In this document: positions 17,012 through 25,639 of the stretch, piece after piece
How the letters are laid out: every line of letters starts with the position of its first letter
How positions within the stretch are numbered: position 1 is the stretch's first letter
Assembly (NCBI GenBank): GCA_944332455.1
Contig: CALVJY010000008.1
Span: 1 to 64,000, forward strand
DNA: 64,000 bases
Origin: an uncultured Clostridia bacterium
Lineage (GTDB): Bacteria; Bacillota; Clostridia; Christensenellales; HGM11417
Direction: 5' to 3'
The notes under the pieces: generated by a model
Database searches by the model: none
What the model was told of the DNA's origin: nothing
What the model saw: the letters and a program-made list of their open reading frames with translations, nothing else
Made by a program: the position numbers and the translations under genes

Positions 17012-17040
17012 ATTATACAAAAAATTTTCAAATTTGGCAA
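17012..17040 (-). promoter_or_regulatory. Promoter of the unknown gene and citrate synthase
   Basis: Minus strand: -35 TTGCCA (17040-17035), 17 bp, -10 TATAAT (17017-17012). No separate promoter was seen directly before citrate synthase, so this one probably drives both. Confidence 0.75.
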
Positions 17041-17163
17041 GCAAAGTGGGGACGGCTCCCCTTCCCCGCCGGAAATCGGTCGAAAAATCCGGGTATTTTC
17101 CCCGAAAATTTCCCGAATCCTCCCGAAAATCCGGCTCCGGCCGTGGCGTCAGGCCGGCAGAAT

Positions 17164-17192
17164 TTGATTTTTCCGGGCAGACGTGCTATAAT
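17164..17192 (+). promoter_or_regulatory. Promoter of the Crp/Fnr regulator gene
   Basis: TTGATT (17164-17169), 17-bp spacer, TATAAT (17187-17192). The start codon follows 60 bp later behind AAAGGAGG. Between this and the divergent promoter at 17012-17040 lies a stretch with repeated CCCGAAAAT words. Confidence 0.8.
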
Positions 17193-17251
17193 AAAAACAA
17201 TCGTTTTTTGGTCTGGTTCCGGTCCGGAGCCAAAGGAGGCAGATCGCATTC

Positions 17252-17920
17252 ATGGAAAAGACCGCCGCAAACCTGCCGGAGGGATTCCCCTTCTGGGATC
17301 ATCTGCAGCCCGAACAGCGGGACTTTCTCTCCGCCCACGCCCGCCTGCGCCGGTTCGACGCCGGAAAGCTCATTCAGGGCGCCGAGGACGCCTGCCTGGG
17401 TGCCATCCAGGTCCGCAAGGGCGTTCTCAGGGTCTTTCTGCTCTCGGAAGAGGGGCGGGAGATCACCCTGTTCCGGCTGAAAAAGGGGGACTTCTGCATG
17501 CTGTCGGCCTCCTGCATGATCGACCAGATCACCTTTGACACCCACATTTCGGTGGAAAGAGACTGCGAACTGCTGGTCCTCGGCGCCCCGGCCTTTGACC
17601 GCGTGGTGAAGGAAAACGTCTATGCCCGCTGTTTTATGTACGAACTGATGGCCGAGCGCTTTTCCGCGGTCATGTGGGTGATGCAGCAGATCCTCTTCGC
17701 CCGGATGGACCGCCGCCTGGCCTCCTTTTTGCTGGCGGAGTACGACCGCACCGGGGATCCCGAGATCCGCATGACGCACGAAGGGATCGCCGGGCAGATC
17801 AATTCGGCCCGCGAAGTGGTGGCCCGCATGCTGAAACAGTTCGCCTCGGAGGGCTGGGTGGAAGTCCGGCGGGGCAGGGTCCTCCTGCTGGACCCCGGGG
17901 CGCTGCGGAGCCTGCTGTAA
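17252..17920 (+). CDS. Crp/Fnr-family transcription regulator
   Basis: A 222-residue regulator: N-terminal cyclic-nucleotide-type beta barrel (about 25-120), dimer helix, C-terminal winged HTH (about 150-215) with MTHEGIAGQINSAREVVARM. Several Cys residues (DFCMLSASCMID, YARCF) might sense redox or bind a cluster; this is inference. It is followed by a thioredoxin-rhodanese-disulfide reductase operon preceded by a TGTGA-N5-TCACA palindrome, its probable target. Confidence 0.93.
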   Translation: MEKTAANLPEGFPFWDHLQPEQRDFLSAHARLRRFDAGKLIQGAEDACLGAIQVRKGVLRVFLLSEEGREITLFRLKKGDFCMLSASCMIDQITFDTHISVERDCELLVLGAPAFDRVVKENVYARCFMYELMAERFSAVMWVMQQILFARMDRRLASFLLAEYDRTGDPEIRMTHEGIAGQINSAREVVARMLKQFASEGWVEVRRGRVLLLDPGALRSLL

Positions 17921-17946
17921 AAAAATTTGAAAAATTTTCGGAAAAA

Positions 17947-17989
17947 TGTGACCGAATCACAGATTTTTGACTGCCTTTTGGGGTATCCT
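17947..17989 (+). promoter_or_regulatory. Crp/Fnr-type operator and activator-dependent promoter
   Basis: A perfect palindrome TGTGA-CCGAA-TCACA (17947-17961) precedes a -10-like TATCCT (17984-17989). The palindrome centre lies about 42 bp before the expected start, the class II activator position. No good -35 is present at the right spacing, as expected for an activated promoter. The spacer is 5, not the 6 of enterobacterial CRP sites. Confidence 0.6.
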
Positions 17990-18029
17990 TTGGGTACGAT
18001 ATTTTTTGAATCCAAAGGAGATGCTCATC

Positions 18030-18347
18030 ATGTCTGAATTAAAGATCACCAAACAGAATTTCGAATCCGAAGTGCTGCAGGCCGAAGTACCCGTCCTCCT
18101 GGATTTCTGGGCCCCCTGGTGCGGCCCCTGCCGGATGCTCTCCCCCGTCGTGGAGGAGCTGGCACGGGAAGTCGGCGACCGGGCCAAGATCGGCAAGGTC
18201 AACGTGGACGAGGAACCTGAACTGGCGGCGGCCTTCCAGGTGGCCGCCATCCCGACCGTCGCCGTGGTGCGGGGCGGCAAAGTCGTCTCCTCCTCGGTGG
18301 GGTTCCGGCCCAAAAACCAGCTGGCCGCCATGCTGGAGGCCAAATGA
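18030..18347 (+). CDS. trxA: Thioredoxin
   Basis: A 105-residue thioredoxin with the active site WCGPC at residues 30-34 and the conserved cis-Pro in AAIPTVAVVRGG. The start at 18030 has AAAGGAG upstream; the longer frame from 17967 would run through the promoter. It is the first gene of the operon with rhodanese and CoA-disulfide-reductase-like genes and overlaps the rhodanese start (ATGATG). Confidence 0.95.
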   Translation: MSELKITKQNFESEVLQAEVPVLLDFWAPWCGPCRMLSPVVEELAREVGDRAKIGKVNVDEEPELAAAFQVAAIPTVAVVRGGKVVSSSVGFRPKNQLAAMLEAK

Positions 18348-18667
18348 TGGGGCTGCTCGATCTCTTCCGGCGGCCGGGCACGGACGAGGGCGTACGGGAG
18401 TTCCTGGCCACGCCCGGGGCCGTCCTGCTGGACGTCCGCACCCCGGCCGAGTTCGGCGAGGGGCATATCGGGGGCAGCCTGAACTTCCCTCTGGACCGGA
18501 TCGAAAGCCTGCCCGAGCGGGTGGCGGACCGGAACACCCCGATCTTCGTCTATTGCAGGAGCGGGGCAAGGAGCGCCCGGGCGGCAGCCGCGCTCCGGCA
18601 GATGGGATACCGACAAGTCAAAAACATCGGCGGGATCGCCGACTATCACGGAAAGGTGGTGCATTGA
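18344..18667 (+). CDS. Rhodanese-like sulfurtransferase
   Basis: A 107-residue single-domain rhodanese. The active-site loop is YCRSGARSAR with Cys71, preceded by LLDVRTPAEFGEGHIGGS. It probably carries persulfide sulfur for the oxidoreductase encoded next, 1 bp downstream, which has its own rhodanese domain. Translationally coupled to thioredoxin. Confidence 0.93.
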   Translation: MMGLLDLFRRPGTDEGVREFLATPGAVLLDVRTPAEFGEGHIGGSLNFPLDRIESLPERVADRNTPIFVYCRSGARSARAAAALRQMGYRQVKNIGGIADYHGKVVH

Positions 18668-18668
18668 T

Positions 18669-20351
18669 ATGAAAGTCGTGATCGTGGGCGGAGTCGCAGG
18701 CGGCGCAACGGCCGCAGCCCGGCTCCGCCGTCTGGACGAGAAGGCCGAGATCGTCATCTTCGAGCGCTCGGGCTACGTCTCCTACGCCAACTGCGGCCTG
18801 CCCTACTACATCGGCGGGGTCATCGAGGATCAGCGGGAGCTGACCCTGCAGTCCCCCCAGAGCTTCTGGCGGCGGTTCCGCGTCGCGGTCAAGGTCCGCC
18901 ACGAGGTGCGGGCCGTCAACCGCACCCGAAAGACGGTGACCGTCTGCGCCCTGGATACCGGCGAGGTCTTTGAGGAATCTTATGACAAGCTGATCCTCTC
19001 CCCCGGCGCGCTGCCCGTCCGGCCCGAGCTTCCCGGCGTCGGCAGCAGCCGCATCCTGACCCTGCGCACGGTGGAAGACACCCTCCGCATCCGGCAGGAA
19101 GCCGAGCGGGAGGAGCTTGCGGACTGGACGGTCATCGGCGGCGGCTTTATCGGTCTGGAAGCCGCCGAAAACCTGCGGGAGCGGGGCCGCCGGGTGCGCA
19201 TGATCCAGCAGGATCCCCACGTGCTGGCTCCCCTGGACGGGGACATGGCCTCCTTCCTCCACGCCCATCTGCGGGCCAAGGGGGTGGAACTGCTCCTCGG
19301 CCGGAACGTGACCGGCTTTGAGGAGCGCGGCGAGGGGTTGACGGTGCGGACCGACGGCGGGGACCTTGCCACCGACCGGGTCCTTCTGGCCGTGGGCGTG
19401 CGGCCGGACTCGGCCCTGGCCCGGGAGGCCGGCCTGAAGCTGGACGTCCGGGGCAGCATCTGGACGGACGACCGCATGAGGACCTCGGATCCGGACATCT
19501 ACGCGGTGGGCGACGCCGTCTCGGTGCCCCACGCCGTCACCGGACAGCGGGCGGTCATCGCCCTGGCCGGACCCGCCAACAAGCAGGGGCATGTCGCCGC
19601 CGATCAGATCGCCGGCCTGGACAGCCGCTACCGCGGCTCCCCCGCCTCCTCGGTGCTCAAGGTCTTTGACATGACCGCCGCCTTCACCGGGCTGAACGAG
19701 GAGGCCGCCCGGGCGGCCGGGCTGGATTTTGACAAGGTCATTCTGGCCCCGGCCTCGCACGCCTCCTACTACCCCGGCGGCAGGGTGATGACCCTGAAGC
19801 TGCTGTTCGAGCGCCGGACCCTCCGCATCCTGGGCGCCCAGATCGTGGGCTTCGAGGGGGTGGACAAAAGGCTGGACGTCATCGCCGCCGCCATGCAGGC
19901 CGGACTGAAGGCTTCCGACCTTGCCGATCTGGATCTGGCCTACGCCCCGCCCTACTCCTCGGCCAAGGATCCCGTCAACATGGCGGGCTACCTCGTCCGC
20001 AACCTGACGGAGGGACTGGTGCGGCAGTTCTGCTTCGAGGACCTGCCCTCCCTGCCCCGGGAGGCCGTCCTGCTGGACGTCCGCACCCCCGGCGAATACG
20101 CCCGGGGCCACGCCGAGGGATTCGAGACCCACATCCCGGTGGACGACCTGCGGGAGCGCCTCGGAGAGCTGGATCCCGCAAGGCCGGTCTATGTGATGTG
20201 CCAGTCCGGCCTGCGGAGCTACATCGCCTGCCGCATCCTCGCCCAGCACGACTTTACCTGCTACAACTTTGCGGGGGGGTATCGCCTGTACGAGAGCCTC
20301 ACCCGGGACCGCTTCGACGCCCAGAGCCGCACCGACTGCGGCCTCCGCTGA
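18669..20351 (+). CDS. CoA-disulfide reductase-like flavoprotein with C-terminal rhodanese
   Basis: A 560-residue pyridine nucleotide-disulfide oxidoreductase. FAD site VIVGGVAGGATAAARLR at the N-terminus; redox Cys42 in SYANCGLPYY; NADH site VIGGGFIGLEAAENL; FAD-binding DIYAVGDAV; a dimerisation domain and a rhodanese domain with Cys511 in MCQSGLRS. This is the CoADR-RHD or NADH-dependent persulfide reductase architecture, acting on CoA disulfide, persulfide or polysulfide. With thioredoxin and rhodanese it forms a thiol/sulfur or oxygen stress operon. Confidence 0.94.
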   Translation: MKVVIVGGVAGGATAAARLRRLDEKAEIVIFERSGYVSYANCGLPYYIGGVIEDQRELTLQSPQSFWRRFRVAVKVRHEVRAVNRTRKTVTVCALDTGEVFEESYDKLILSPGALPVRPELPGVGSSRILTLRTVEDTLRIRQEAEREELADWTVIGGGFIGLEAAENLRERGRRVRMIQQDPHVLAPLDGDMASFLHAHLRAKGVELLLGRNVTGFEERGEGLTVRTDGGDLATDRVLLAVGVRPDSALAREAGLKLDVRGSIWTDDRMRTSDPDIYAVGDAVSVPHAVTGQRAVIALAGPANKQGHVAADQIAGLDSRYRGSPASSVLKVFDMTAAFTGLNEEAARAAGLDFDKVILAPASHASYYPGGRVMTLKLLFERRTLRILGAQIVGFEGVDKRLDVIAAAMQAGLKASDLADLDLAYAPPYSSAKDPVNMAGYLVRNLTEGLVRQFCFEDLPSLPREAVLLDVRTPGEYARGHAEGFETHIPVDDLRERLGELDPARPVYVMCQSGLRSYIACRILAQHDFTCYNFAGGYRLYESLTRDRFDAQSRTDCGLR

Positions 20352-20481
20352 ATCACGGAACGGCCCAAAGCTTCCGGACGGCGGCAAAAGCCCGCGAATA
20401 AAAGATTGCAAAGAGTGCCCGGAGCTGATTTTTTTCCGGTCTGTATACCCTTTTCCCCATTCCCAAAACAAAAAACAAAAG

Positions 20482-20516
20482 AAAAAGCCGTAGTCTGGAC
20501 AGATTACGGCTTTTAC
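20482..20516. terminator. Bidirectional terminator between convergent genes
   Basis: AAAAGCCGTA (20483-20492) pairs with TACGGCTTTT (20505-20514), with an inner TCTG/CAGA stem. The minus strand continues into TTTTTCTTTTG and the + strand has four T, so it can stop both the oxidoreductase transcript and the helicase transcript. Confidence 0.75.
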
Positions 20517-20549
20517 GTTATGGAGCTGGCGCAGATCATGGCCCTTTTT

Positions 20550-20692
20550 ACGTCTTTGTGCGGGTGTTCGAAGAGGTGTCTGTGACACCCTGATTGCAGC
20601 TTTTCGTTTCACATTTTGGGAGCGAGTGCGGGGCGCGGTTTACTCCTGCGTCTCTGTGCGGGCGTTCAAGGAGGTGTCGGTGACACCCAATT
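20550..20692. repeat. Decayed copy of the helicase gene 3' end, 98 bp downstream
   Basis: Bases 20648-20692 (last codons of the minus-strand helicase gene) recur at 20550-20594 with about six substitutions and no gaps. On the minus strand the copy reads GVTDTSSNTRTKT-stop against GVTDTSLNARTETQE-stop. Weaker similarity extends left (AGCTTTTCG against GGCTTTTACG), consistent with a 98-bp tandem duplication. Confidence 0.8.
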
Positions 20693-23648
20693 TTAAAAAA
20701 CCGTTTTCAAAGGCCGAGATGTTGAAGATCTTTTCCCCGACGGAAAAGGCAACGTCAACATATTCTCCCCCTTGCTCAACGCTGACGATCCTGCCCTCCC
20801 CGAATTTGGCGTGGATCACCGCCGCGCCCTTGACGACGCCGGACAGATCGAGGAAAGGCTTTTCCGCAGGCTTCGCGGCCGCCGGATAGGCGGAAGAGCG
20901 GACAGAAGAGGAGACTTGTGCTTCCGGTCCCCGCTCGGAAAGGGGGAGCGATCGGCCTTCGATCGTCCCGGCCGCCTCCTCCTTTGCGCGGTCAGAAGGC
21001 TGGGAAGGCGCTTCGGCCGCCGTCTGCACCCCGAGTTTTTGAGCTTCCTCCACTCCCCCGCGCGCCCGGTCCTCGTCGCCGGCAACTCCCGCTGCCAGCG
21101 TAGACTGCTGGTTGTAGAACAGTTTTTCGTACTCCTCGCGGCGGATGGCGGTGTCCCAGCCGCCGATCTCGGAAGGATGATTTTTCAAAATACCCGTGTA
21201 GGAAAGGCTTGCATCCTCGTAACGTCTGAATCCAAAGATGGCCTGATTCATGACGTTGGCGTTGAACACGCCCAGGGAACACAAAAGCTCGAAGTCTTTG
21301 ACGTTCAGACCGGTGACCTTTTTGAACAGCCCAGGCTCCAACTGGGTGATGACGTCCTTGAGCGTGTGCTCCCGGAAATCGGTCAGATACATGAACACCG
21401 GCACACGGGTGGCGAATTTGATCAGCTTTTCCTGGATCTCCTTCCGCTTGGACTTGAACTCTTTTTCTTCGGCGGAAAGTTCCTTCTTTTCCCTGGGCGA
21501 AAGCTTTTCCTCCCCCTCTTTTCTGGTCTTTTTGACATGCTCGGACTTGTTGATGATGGTCTCGATGTCCTGATTGAGGGAGCGGAATCCCTCGATCCGC
21601 ATGAGAGCCTCCAGCGCCTCGGGATTATTCAGCAGGCGGGCAAGGGTGTCGTTGTCCACGTTGACCAACAGGGCAGATTCCCACCGCCTGGCGAGCAGCG
21701 TGGCGCTGGTCCCTGCCATGGCGATGTCCAGAATGTCCTGCGCGTCCACCTGCTTCATGGTGCTGCCGTCAAAGGCCAGAACGGGCAGAAAATGGATGAA
21801 CTCCCCCACCTTTTTTTCGGGATTGCTCTCGTCCACGTTCAGCCGGCAGGAGTAGTCCGAGATCTGCCGCAGGGCCCGGTCCAGGGCGAAGTCAAAGACA
21901 TAACATTCCTGCTTGAGGATCTGCCGGTCCCCGTGATCGTCGAGGATCTCCCAGGGGCTCTGCACCCGGAAAGCCGCCTGAAAGTAGGTCTCCGGGGACT
22001 TGAGGTTGCGCAGCATAAAGATCCCCGTCCAGGGGCGGATGGTGACCCCCGTGGTCAGCTTGCCGCAGGAAAGGGTAATGGTCTTGCTGTGCAGCGGATC
22101 CGCCATAGAGGCCTGAACGGGGCGCAGCGCGTCCAGGCCGATCCCCGCCGCCGGCCCGGCGCAGAGGTTGACGGTGTAGTCGTGATAAAAGGCATTCTGC
22201 CGCTGTGCGAGCAGGTTTTTCATGGCCTGACAGGAGGCGACGCTGGGAAGATACCACAACGTGTGCGAGAGCACGTTTAAAAGCCGCACGTCCGAATAGG
22301 GCATGGGCGGGCGCCGGTCCTGTCCCAGCTTCAGATCGTCCACACTGGCGGGCAAAAAGGCTCCGCGGATGAGGTCCAGCCATTTTTGCACTTCGCTCTC
22401 GTACACAAAGCGGGCCTCCTCTCCCTTGCCCTTCGCCGCAAAGAACACATTCAGGTCGAACTCGTCAAACTCTCCCTGAACGGCGATCTGCCGGATGCTG
22501 TCGGGGATGCGGTAGGTCAGCATCACCATGCGGGGCAGGGCCCGGTAGGGGTTGTCCGACCCCACCCAGTTCTCCTTGGCCCGCTGTTCGTCCGAATAGG
22601 TCCAGTTGTAGATCTGTTCCTCGATGAACTCGCCGGAATTCAGGGCCCGGAAGGGCGTGCCCGACAGAAAAAGATAGTAGCCTGCGGTGATCGGAAGAAA
22701 GGTCTCGTTGTAGGCGTTGTCTGCCTCGTCGCGCTTGTACTTTTCCAGATCGAAGTCGCTGTCCGCTTCCTCGTCGGGGTTGTCAAACAGCTTTTTGGCG
22801 TTCTCCCGCCAGGCGCCGAAATGGTATTCGTCAAAGATGACCAGATCCCAGTTGCTGCTGTGGATGAACTCGTTTTTGGCCTTGATCCCCCCGTTCTCGT
22901 TGGTGCCCAGAAGATCCTGAAAGGAACCGAACACCACGATGGGGCGGCTCTTGTCGGCCCGCTCGAACTGACTGTCGATGTTGATCCGGTTGTCGTGCGC
23001 GTCCTTGTTGGAGACGAACTGCCAGCCCTCGAAGTCCACATGGGTCAGCAGATCTTCCCGCCAGGCGCTCTCCACGGCGGGCTTGAAGGTCAGCACCAGC
23101 ACCCGGGAAAGCCCCATCTTTTTGGCCAGCTGGTAGGCCGCAAAGGTCTTGCCGAAGCGCATCTTGGCGTTCCAGAGAAATTTAGGCGCCCGGTCCGGAT
23201 CCTCCCGCTTGGCGGCGGAAAAAAAGGCCATGGTCTTTTGCACCGCCCGCACCTGTTCGGGCCGCATCCGGAAGGCGGCCGTGCGGTTTTCCGAGGTGAG
23301 GATGCCGTCGCGCACTTCGTGGATGGCGGCCAGCACGTCGCGCGCGCTGCAGCGGTACCACTCGTTGCGGTCCTCTCCCTCGTTCAGCTGAAAAAATCCC
23401 CGGCGGCGAAGCACGGCGTGGACGTCCCGGTCGGTAAAGCAGCTGCCGTCCGGGCGCATGGCGGGTTCCTTCAGCACGATCCGGTAGGGCACGGCGCTGG
23501 TATGTAACTGCTCCCGGATCCTCGTCTCCGCGTCCCGGTCGGTGTAGCCGACTTTCAGGTACCCCTCGTGCGAGGCCACCCCGACCAGGCAATAGGCGTA
23601 TATGGTGGGCGACACTTCCGGCCGCTGTGAAAAAAATTCCTGTGGCAT
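20640..23648 (-). CDS. GIY-YIG (T5orf172-type) nuclease-helicase, restriction subunit
   Basis: A 1002-residue protein. Residues 15-75 form a GIY-YIG/T5orf172-like nuclease (IYAYCLVGV, LKVGYTDRD, R43). A superfamily 2 helicase follows: Walker A-like AKMRFGKT (161-168), motif II DEYH (273-276), motif III LSGTPFRA and motif VI-like QAAFRVQ. Residues about 700-760 are a charged coiled coil. The C-terminus (about 935-990, VIHAKFGEGRIVSVE) resembles the Tudor-like tail of PcrA helicases. It lies in one operon with two methyltransferase genes and is the likely restriction component. Its 3' end is partly duplicated downstream. Confidence 0.85.
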   Translation of the reverse strand: MPQEFFSQRPEVSPTIYAYCLVGVASHEGYLKVGYTDRDAETRIREQLHTSAVPYRIVLKEPAMRPDGSCFTDRDVHAVLRRRGFFQLNEGEDRNEWYRCSARDVLAAIHEVRDGILTSENRTAAFRMRPEQVRAVQKTMAFFSAAKREDPDRAPKFLWNAKMRFGKTFAAYQLAKKMGLSRVLVLTFKPAVESAWREDLLTHVDFEGWQFVSNKDAHDNRINIDSQFERADKSRPIVVFGSFQDLLGTNENGGIKAKNEFIHSSNWDLVIFDEYHFGAWRENAKKLFDNPDEEADSDFDLEKYKRDEADNAYNETFLPITAGYYLFLSGTPFRALNSGEFIEEQIYNWTYSDEQRAKENWVGSDNPYRALPRMVMLTYRIPDSIRQIAVQGEFDEFDLNVFFAAKGKGEEARFVYESEVQKWLDLIRGAFLPASVDDLKLGQDRRPPMPYSDVRLLNVLSHTLWYLPSVASCQAMKNLLAQRQNAFYHDYTVNLCAGPAAGIGLDALRPVQASMADPLHSKTITLSCGKLTTGVTIRPWTGIFMLRNLKSPETYFQAAFRVQSPWEILDDHGDRQILKQECYVFDFALDRALRQISDYSCRLNVDESNPEKKVGEFIHFLPVLAFDGSTMKQVDAQDILDIAMAGTSATLLARRWESALLVNVDNDTLARLLNNPEALEALMRIEGFRSLNQDIETIINKSEHVKKTRKEGEEKLSPREKKELSAEEKEFKSKRKEIQEKLIKFATRVPVFMYLTDFREHTLKDVITQLEPGLFKKVTGLNVKDFELLCSLGVFNANVMNQAIFGFRRYEDASLSYTGILKNHPSEIGGWDTAIRREEYEKLFYNQQSTLAAGVAGDEDRARGGVEEAQKLGVQTAAEAPSQPSDRAKEEAAGTIEGRSLPLSERGPEAQVSSSVRSSAYPAAAKPAEKPFLDLSGVVKGAAVIHAKFGEGRIVSVEQGGEYVDVAFSVGEKIFNISAFENGFLKLGVTDTSLNARTETQE

Positions 23649-23651
23649 GAC

Positions 23652-23993
23652 CTAACCTAACATTGAGTTATCTGATAAATGTGCAGCGATAGACGACGGA
23701 TCAACGATAAATATTATTAAAGGATTTTCAATCTTTATTTGAGAAATCTTGTAACTGTATCCATAAGCTGGAGTTTCATTATTGTAAACAAGTAAAATCC
23801 TTTTCCCAATTGCGTTTTCTAATTTTTTTTCGAACCCAATTGCAAAAATATCAATTTGATTCAGATAGAAATTTTCCCATAATTTTGTAGCCTGACCGCG
23901 TTCAATTCCTTTGATAACTCCAGGAAAACAGAGCTTTCCATCAATAAGAATTTTTTTATAATATACAGTACGAGATTTTTCTTCAGTATACAT
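23652..23993 (-). CDS. Small AT-rich protein of the restriction-modification operon
   Basis: A 113-residue protein with no recognised family, predicted alpha/beta (KRILLVYNNETP, NPLIIFIVDPSS). GGAG over the methylase stop codon serves as its ribosome binding site, and its end is 3 bp from the helicase start, so it belongs to the operon. It is strongly AT-rich, like the 3' part of the methylase gene beside it and unlike everything else around. This suggests both arrived together, so it may be tied to sequence specificity. Confidence 0.7.
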   Translation of the reverse strand: MYTEEKSRTVYYKKILIDGKLCFPGVIKGIERGQATKLWENFYLNQIDIFAIGFEKKLENAIGKRILLVYNNETPAYGYSYKISQIKIENPLIIFIVDPSSIAAHLSDNSMLG

Positions 23994-23998
23994 ATTAC

Positions 23999-25639
23999 TT
24001 ACTCCTTTGTCCTCATTATTTGTTCGATAAATTTAACCTCTTCACTTGTCAAGTTATATTTATCGTACAATTCATCATCCTTCCATGGTTTTGAAAAGTC
24101 TTGCATGGGCACAAACTGGAATTTTTCTTTGGAAAGATTGATCGAAGAAATGGCTTGCAATAATAAAAAGCGAAAAAATTTTGTTGTCATATAGCTATAA
24201 CAGTTTTGTACGTACTCTAGGTCAGGAGAATGGTATACAATTAGGTAAGAGTCCGTACAAACCTCATTCGGCTTTAACACTTGCATTTTTGAAAGAACCA
24301 TAAATTTTCCGCTTTGATCTGGTTCTCCTGCGTGTTCGCTTGTTATTTTGCTGAGCATGATTTTATAATTCGGAATCATATCTATTCCGCTAGTTACTTT
24401 CTTACGTGCAATTTTAAATGTACCGCCACTTGAATACAATGTGTAAGCGTCATTGCTGTTATCTCCTCTCTCCGATGACGATAATCCAAAAGGGTTTCTT
24501 GTACTGATGCATTCGCTAAAATTCTGTTCTTGCTGTGCTTGTACTTTATAGACAATGGACAAAGCCTCGTTATAGCGGATAAACACCGGAAATTCGTTAA
24601 GTTTTCTTTCTTTTGTCGATTTGCTTCGGTCATGTATGCTTGTAAATATACAATCTTTATTTTCGTCACGGCTCCATAAGAAATAGCAGATGCCTCCGCC
24701 AATACTTACCCCTGAAAAACAATCTTTAGCATTTACATAATCGACAAGCCGAACAATATGGCCATCGTTTAACATATTATTACGAAACTCGTCCAACCCC
24801 TTGCCTCCGGCATACCATCGTGCCGGAATGATCATAGAAAGATAGCGCGGCTTCAGCTTTTTTGCTTGCTCTACAAACAAATGGTAAATGGGTTTTGCGC
24901 TCGCGCCGTTTCCCCCATCGCTCAATTGATAGGGCGGGTTGCTGATGATCACGTCAAATTTCATATTGAACAATTTCTCCGGGGTGGCGGTGTGTATGAA
25001 TTCATAGGCGTGGGTCTCCAGTTCCCCGCCGCGGTCATATTCCCTTTGGCTTGCGCCGCAGAAGACGCAGCGTTCGTTTTTCCAGGTATGCGGGATCCGC
25101 CGATAACGGATGTTCCCCTCGGCGGTGTCGAACAGGCTGACCGAAAATTCGCTGTTGGGGTACTTGCTGCAGTAAAGCCCGCGCCGGGAAAGCAGGCTGG
25201 TCAGCTCGGTGATGGCAATGCCGAACAGCTGCTTGTGGAAGATGTGGTCGACGCGCTCCTGCAGGTCGGGAAACTGCGGCTCCAGCCCCTTGATCAGCCG
25301 CTTGGCGATCTCCCGCAGAAATACCCCGGTCTTGCAGGCGGGGTCCAGAAAGGTGGTGTCGGGGTTGCGGAAGAGTTCCTGCGGCAGCATATCCAGCATC
25401 TGATTGACGATCTCGGGCGGGGTGAACACCTCGTCGTTAGAGAGATTGGCCAGACAGGAAAGGACGTCCGGATTGTAGACTTTCTCAAACAGGGGCCGAT
25501 CGCCCCAGCGGGCCGGATCCTCGGTTGTCTGGATCCCGGTTTTCATCATGCGTTTGCCCTCCCGAATGTTCTTCAAAAATTTTTTCTGCGGGTCGTCCGC
25601 CGGAACGTTTTGAAATGTTCCTTCAGTTCCGGTCCTCAT
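23999..25639 (-). CDS. Eco57I-type N6-adenine DNA methyltransferase
   Basis: A 546-residue gamma-class adenine methylase. Motif I reads FLDPACKTGVF (98-107) and motif IV NPPYQ (234-238). The region after about residue 240 should hold the target-recognition domain. Base composition changes sharply there: the 5' part is GC-rich, whereas from about 24930 down to 23999 it is AT-rich, pointing to replacement of the recognition domain. Start uncertain: the first ATG overlaps the upstream gene by 17 bp, while an ATG at 25549 follows a GGGAGG. It forms a modification unit with the neighbouring 227-residue protein. Confidence 0.88.
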   Translation of the reverse strand: MRTGTEGTFQNVPADDPQKKFLKNIREGKRMMKTGIQTTEDPARWGDRPLFEKVYNPDVLSCLANLSNDEVFTPPEIVNQMLDMLPQELFRNPDTTFLDPACKTGVFLREIAKRLIKGLEPQFPDLQERVDHIFHKQLFGIAITELTSLLSRRGLYCSKYPNSEFSVSLFDTAEGNIRYRRIPHTWKNERCVFCGASQREYDRGGELETHAYEFIHTATPEKLFNMKFDVIISNPPYQLSDGGNGASAKPIYHLFVEQAKKLKPRYLSMIIPARWYAGGKGLDEFRNNMLNDGHIVRLVDYVNAKDCFSGVSIGGGICYFLWSRDENKDCIFTSIHDRSKSTKERKLNEFPVFIRYNEALSIVYKVQAQQEQNFSECISTRNPFGLSSSERGDNSNDAYTLYSSGGTFKIARKKVTSGIDMIPNYKIMLSKITSEHAGEPDQSGKFMVLSKMQVLKPNEVCTDSYLIVYHSPDLEYVQNCYSYMTTKFFRFLLLQAISSINLSKEKFQFVPMQDFSKPWKDDELYDKYNLTSEEVKFIEQIMRTKE

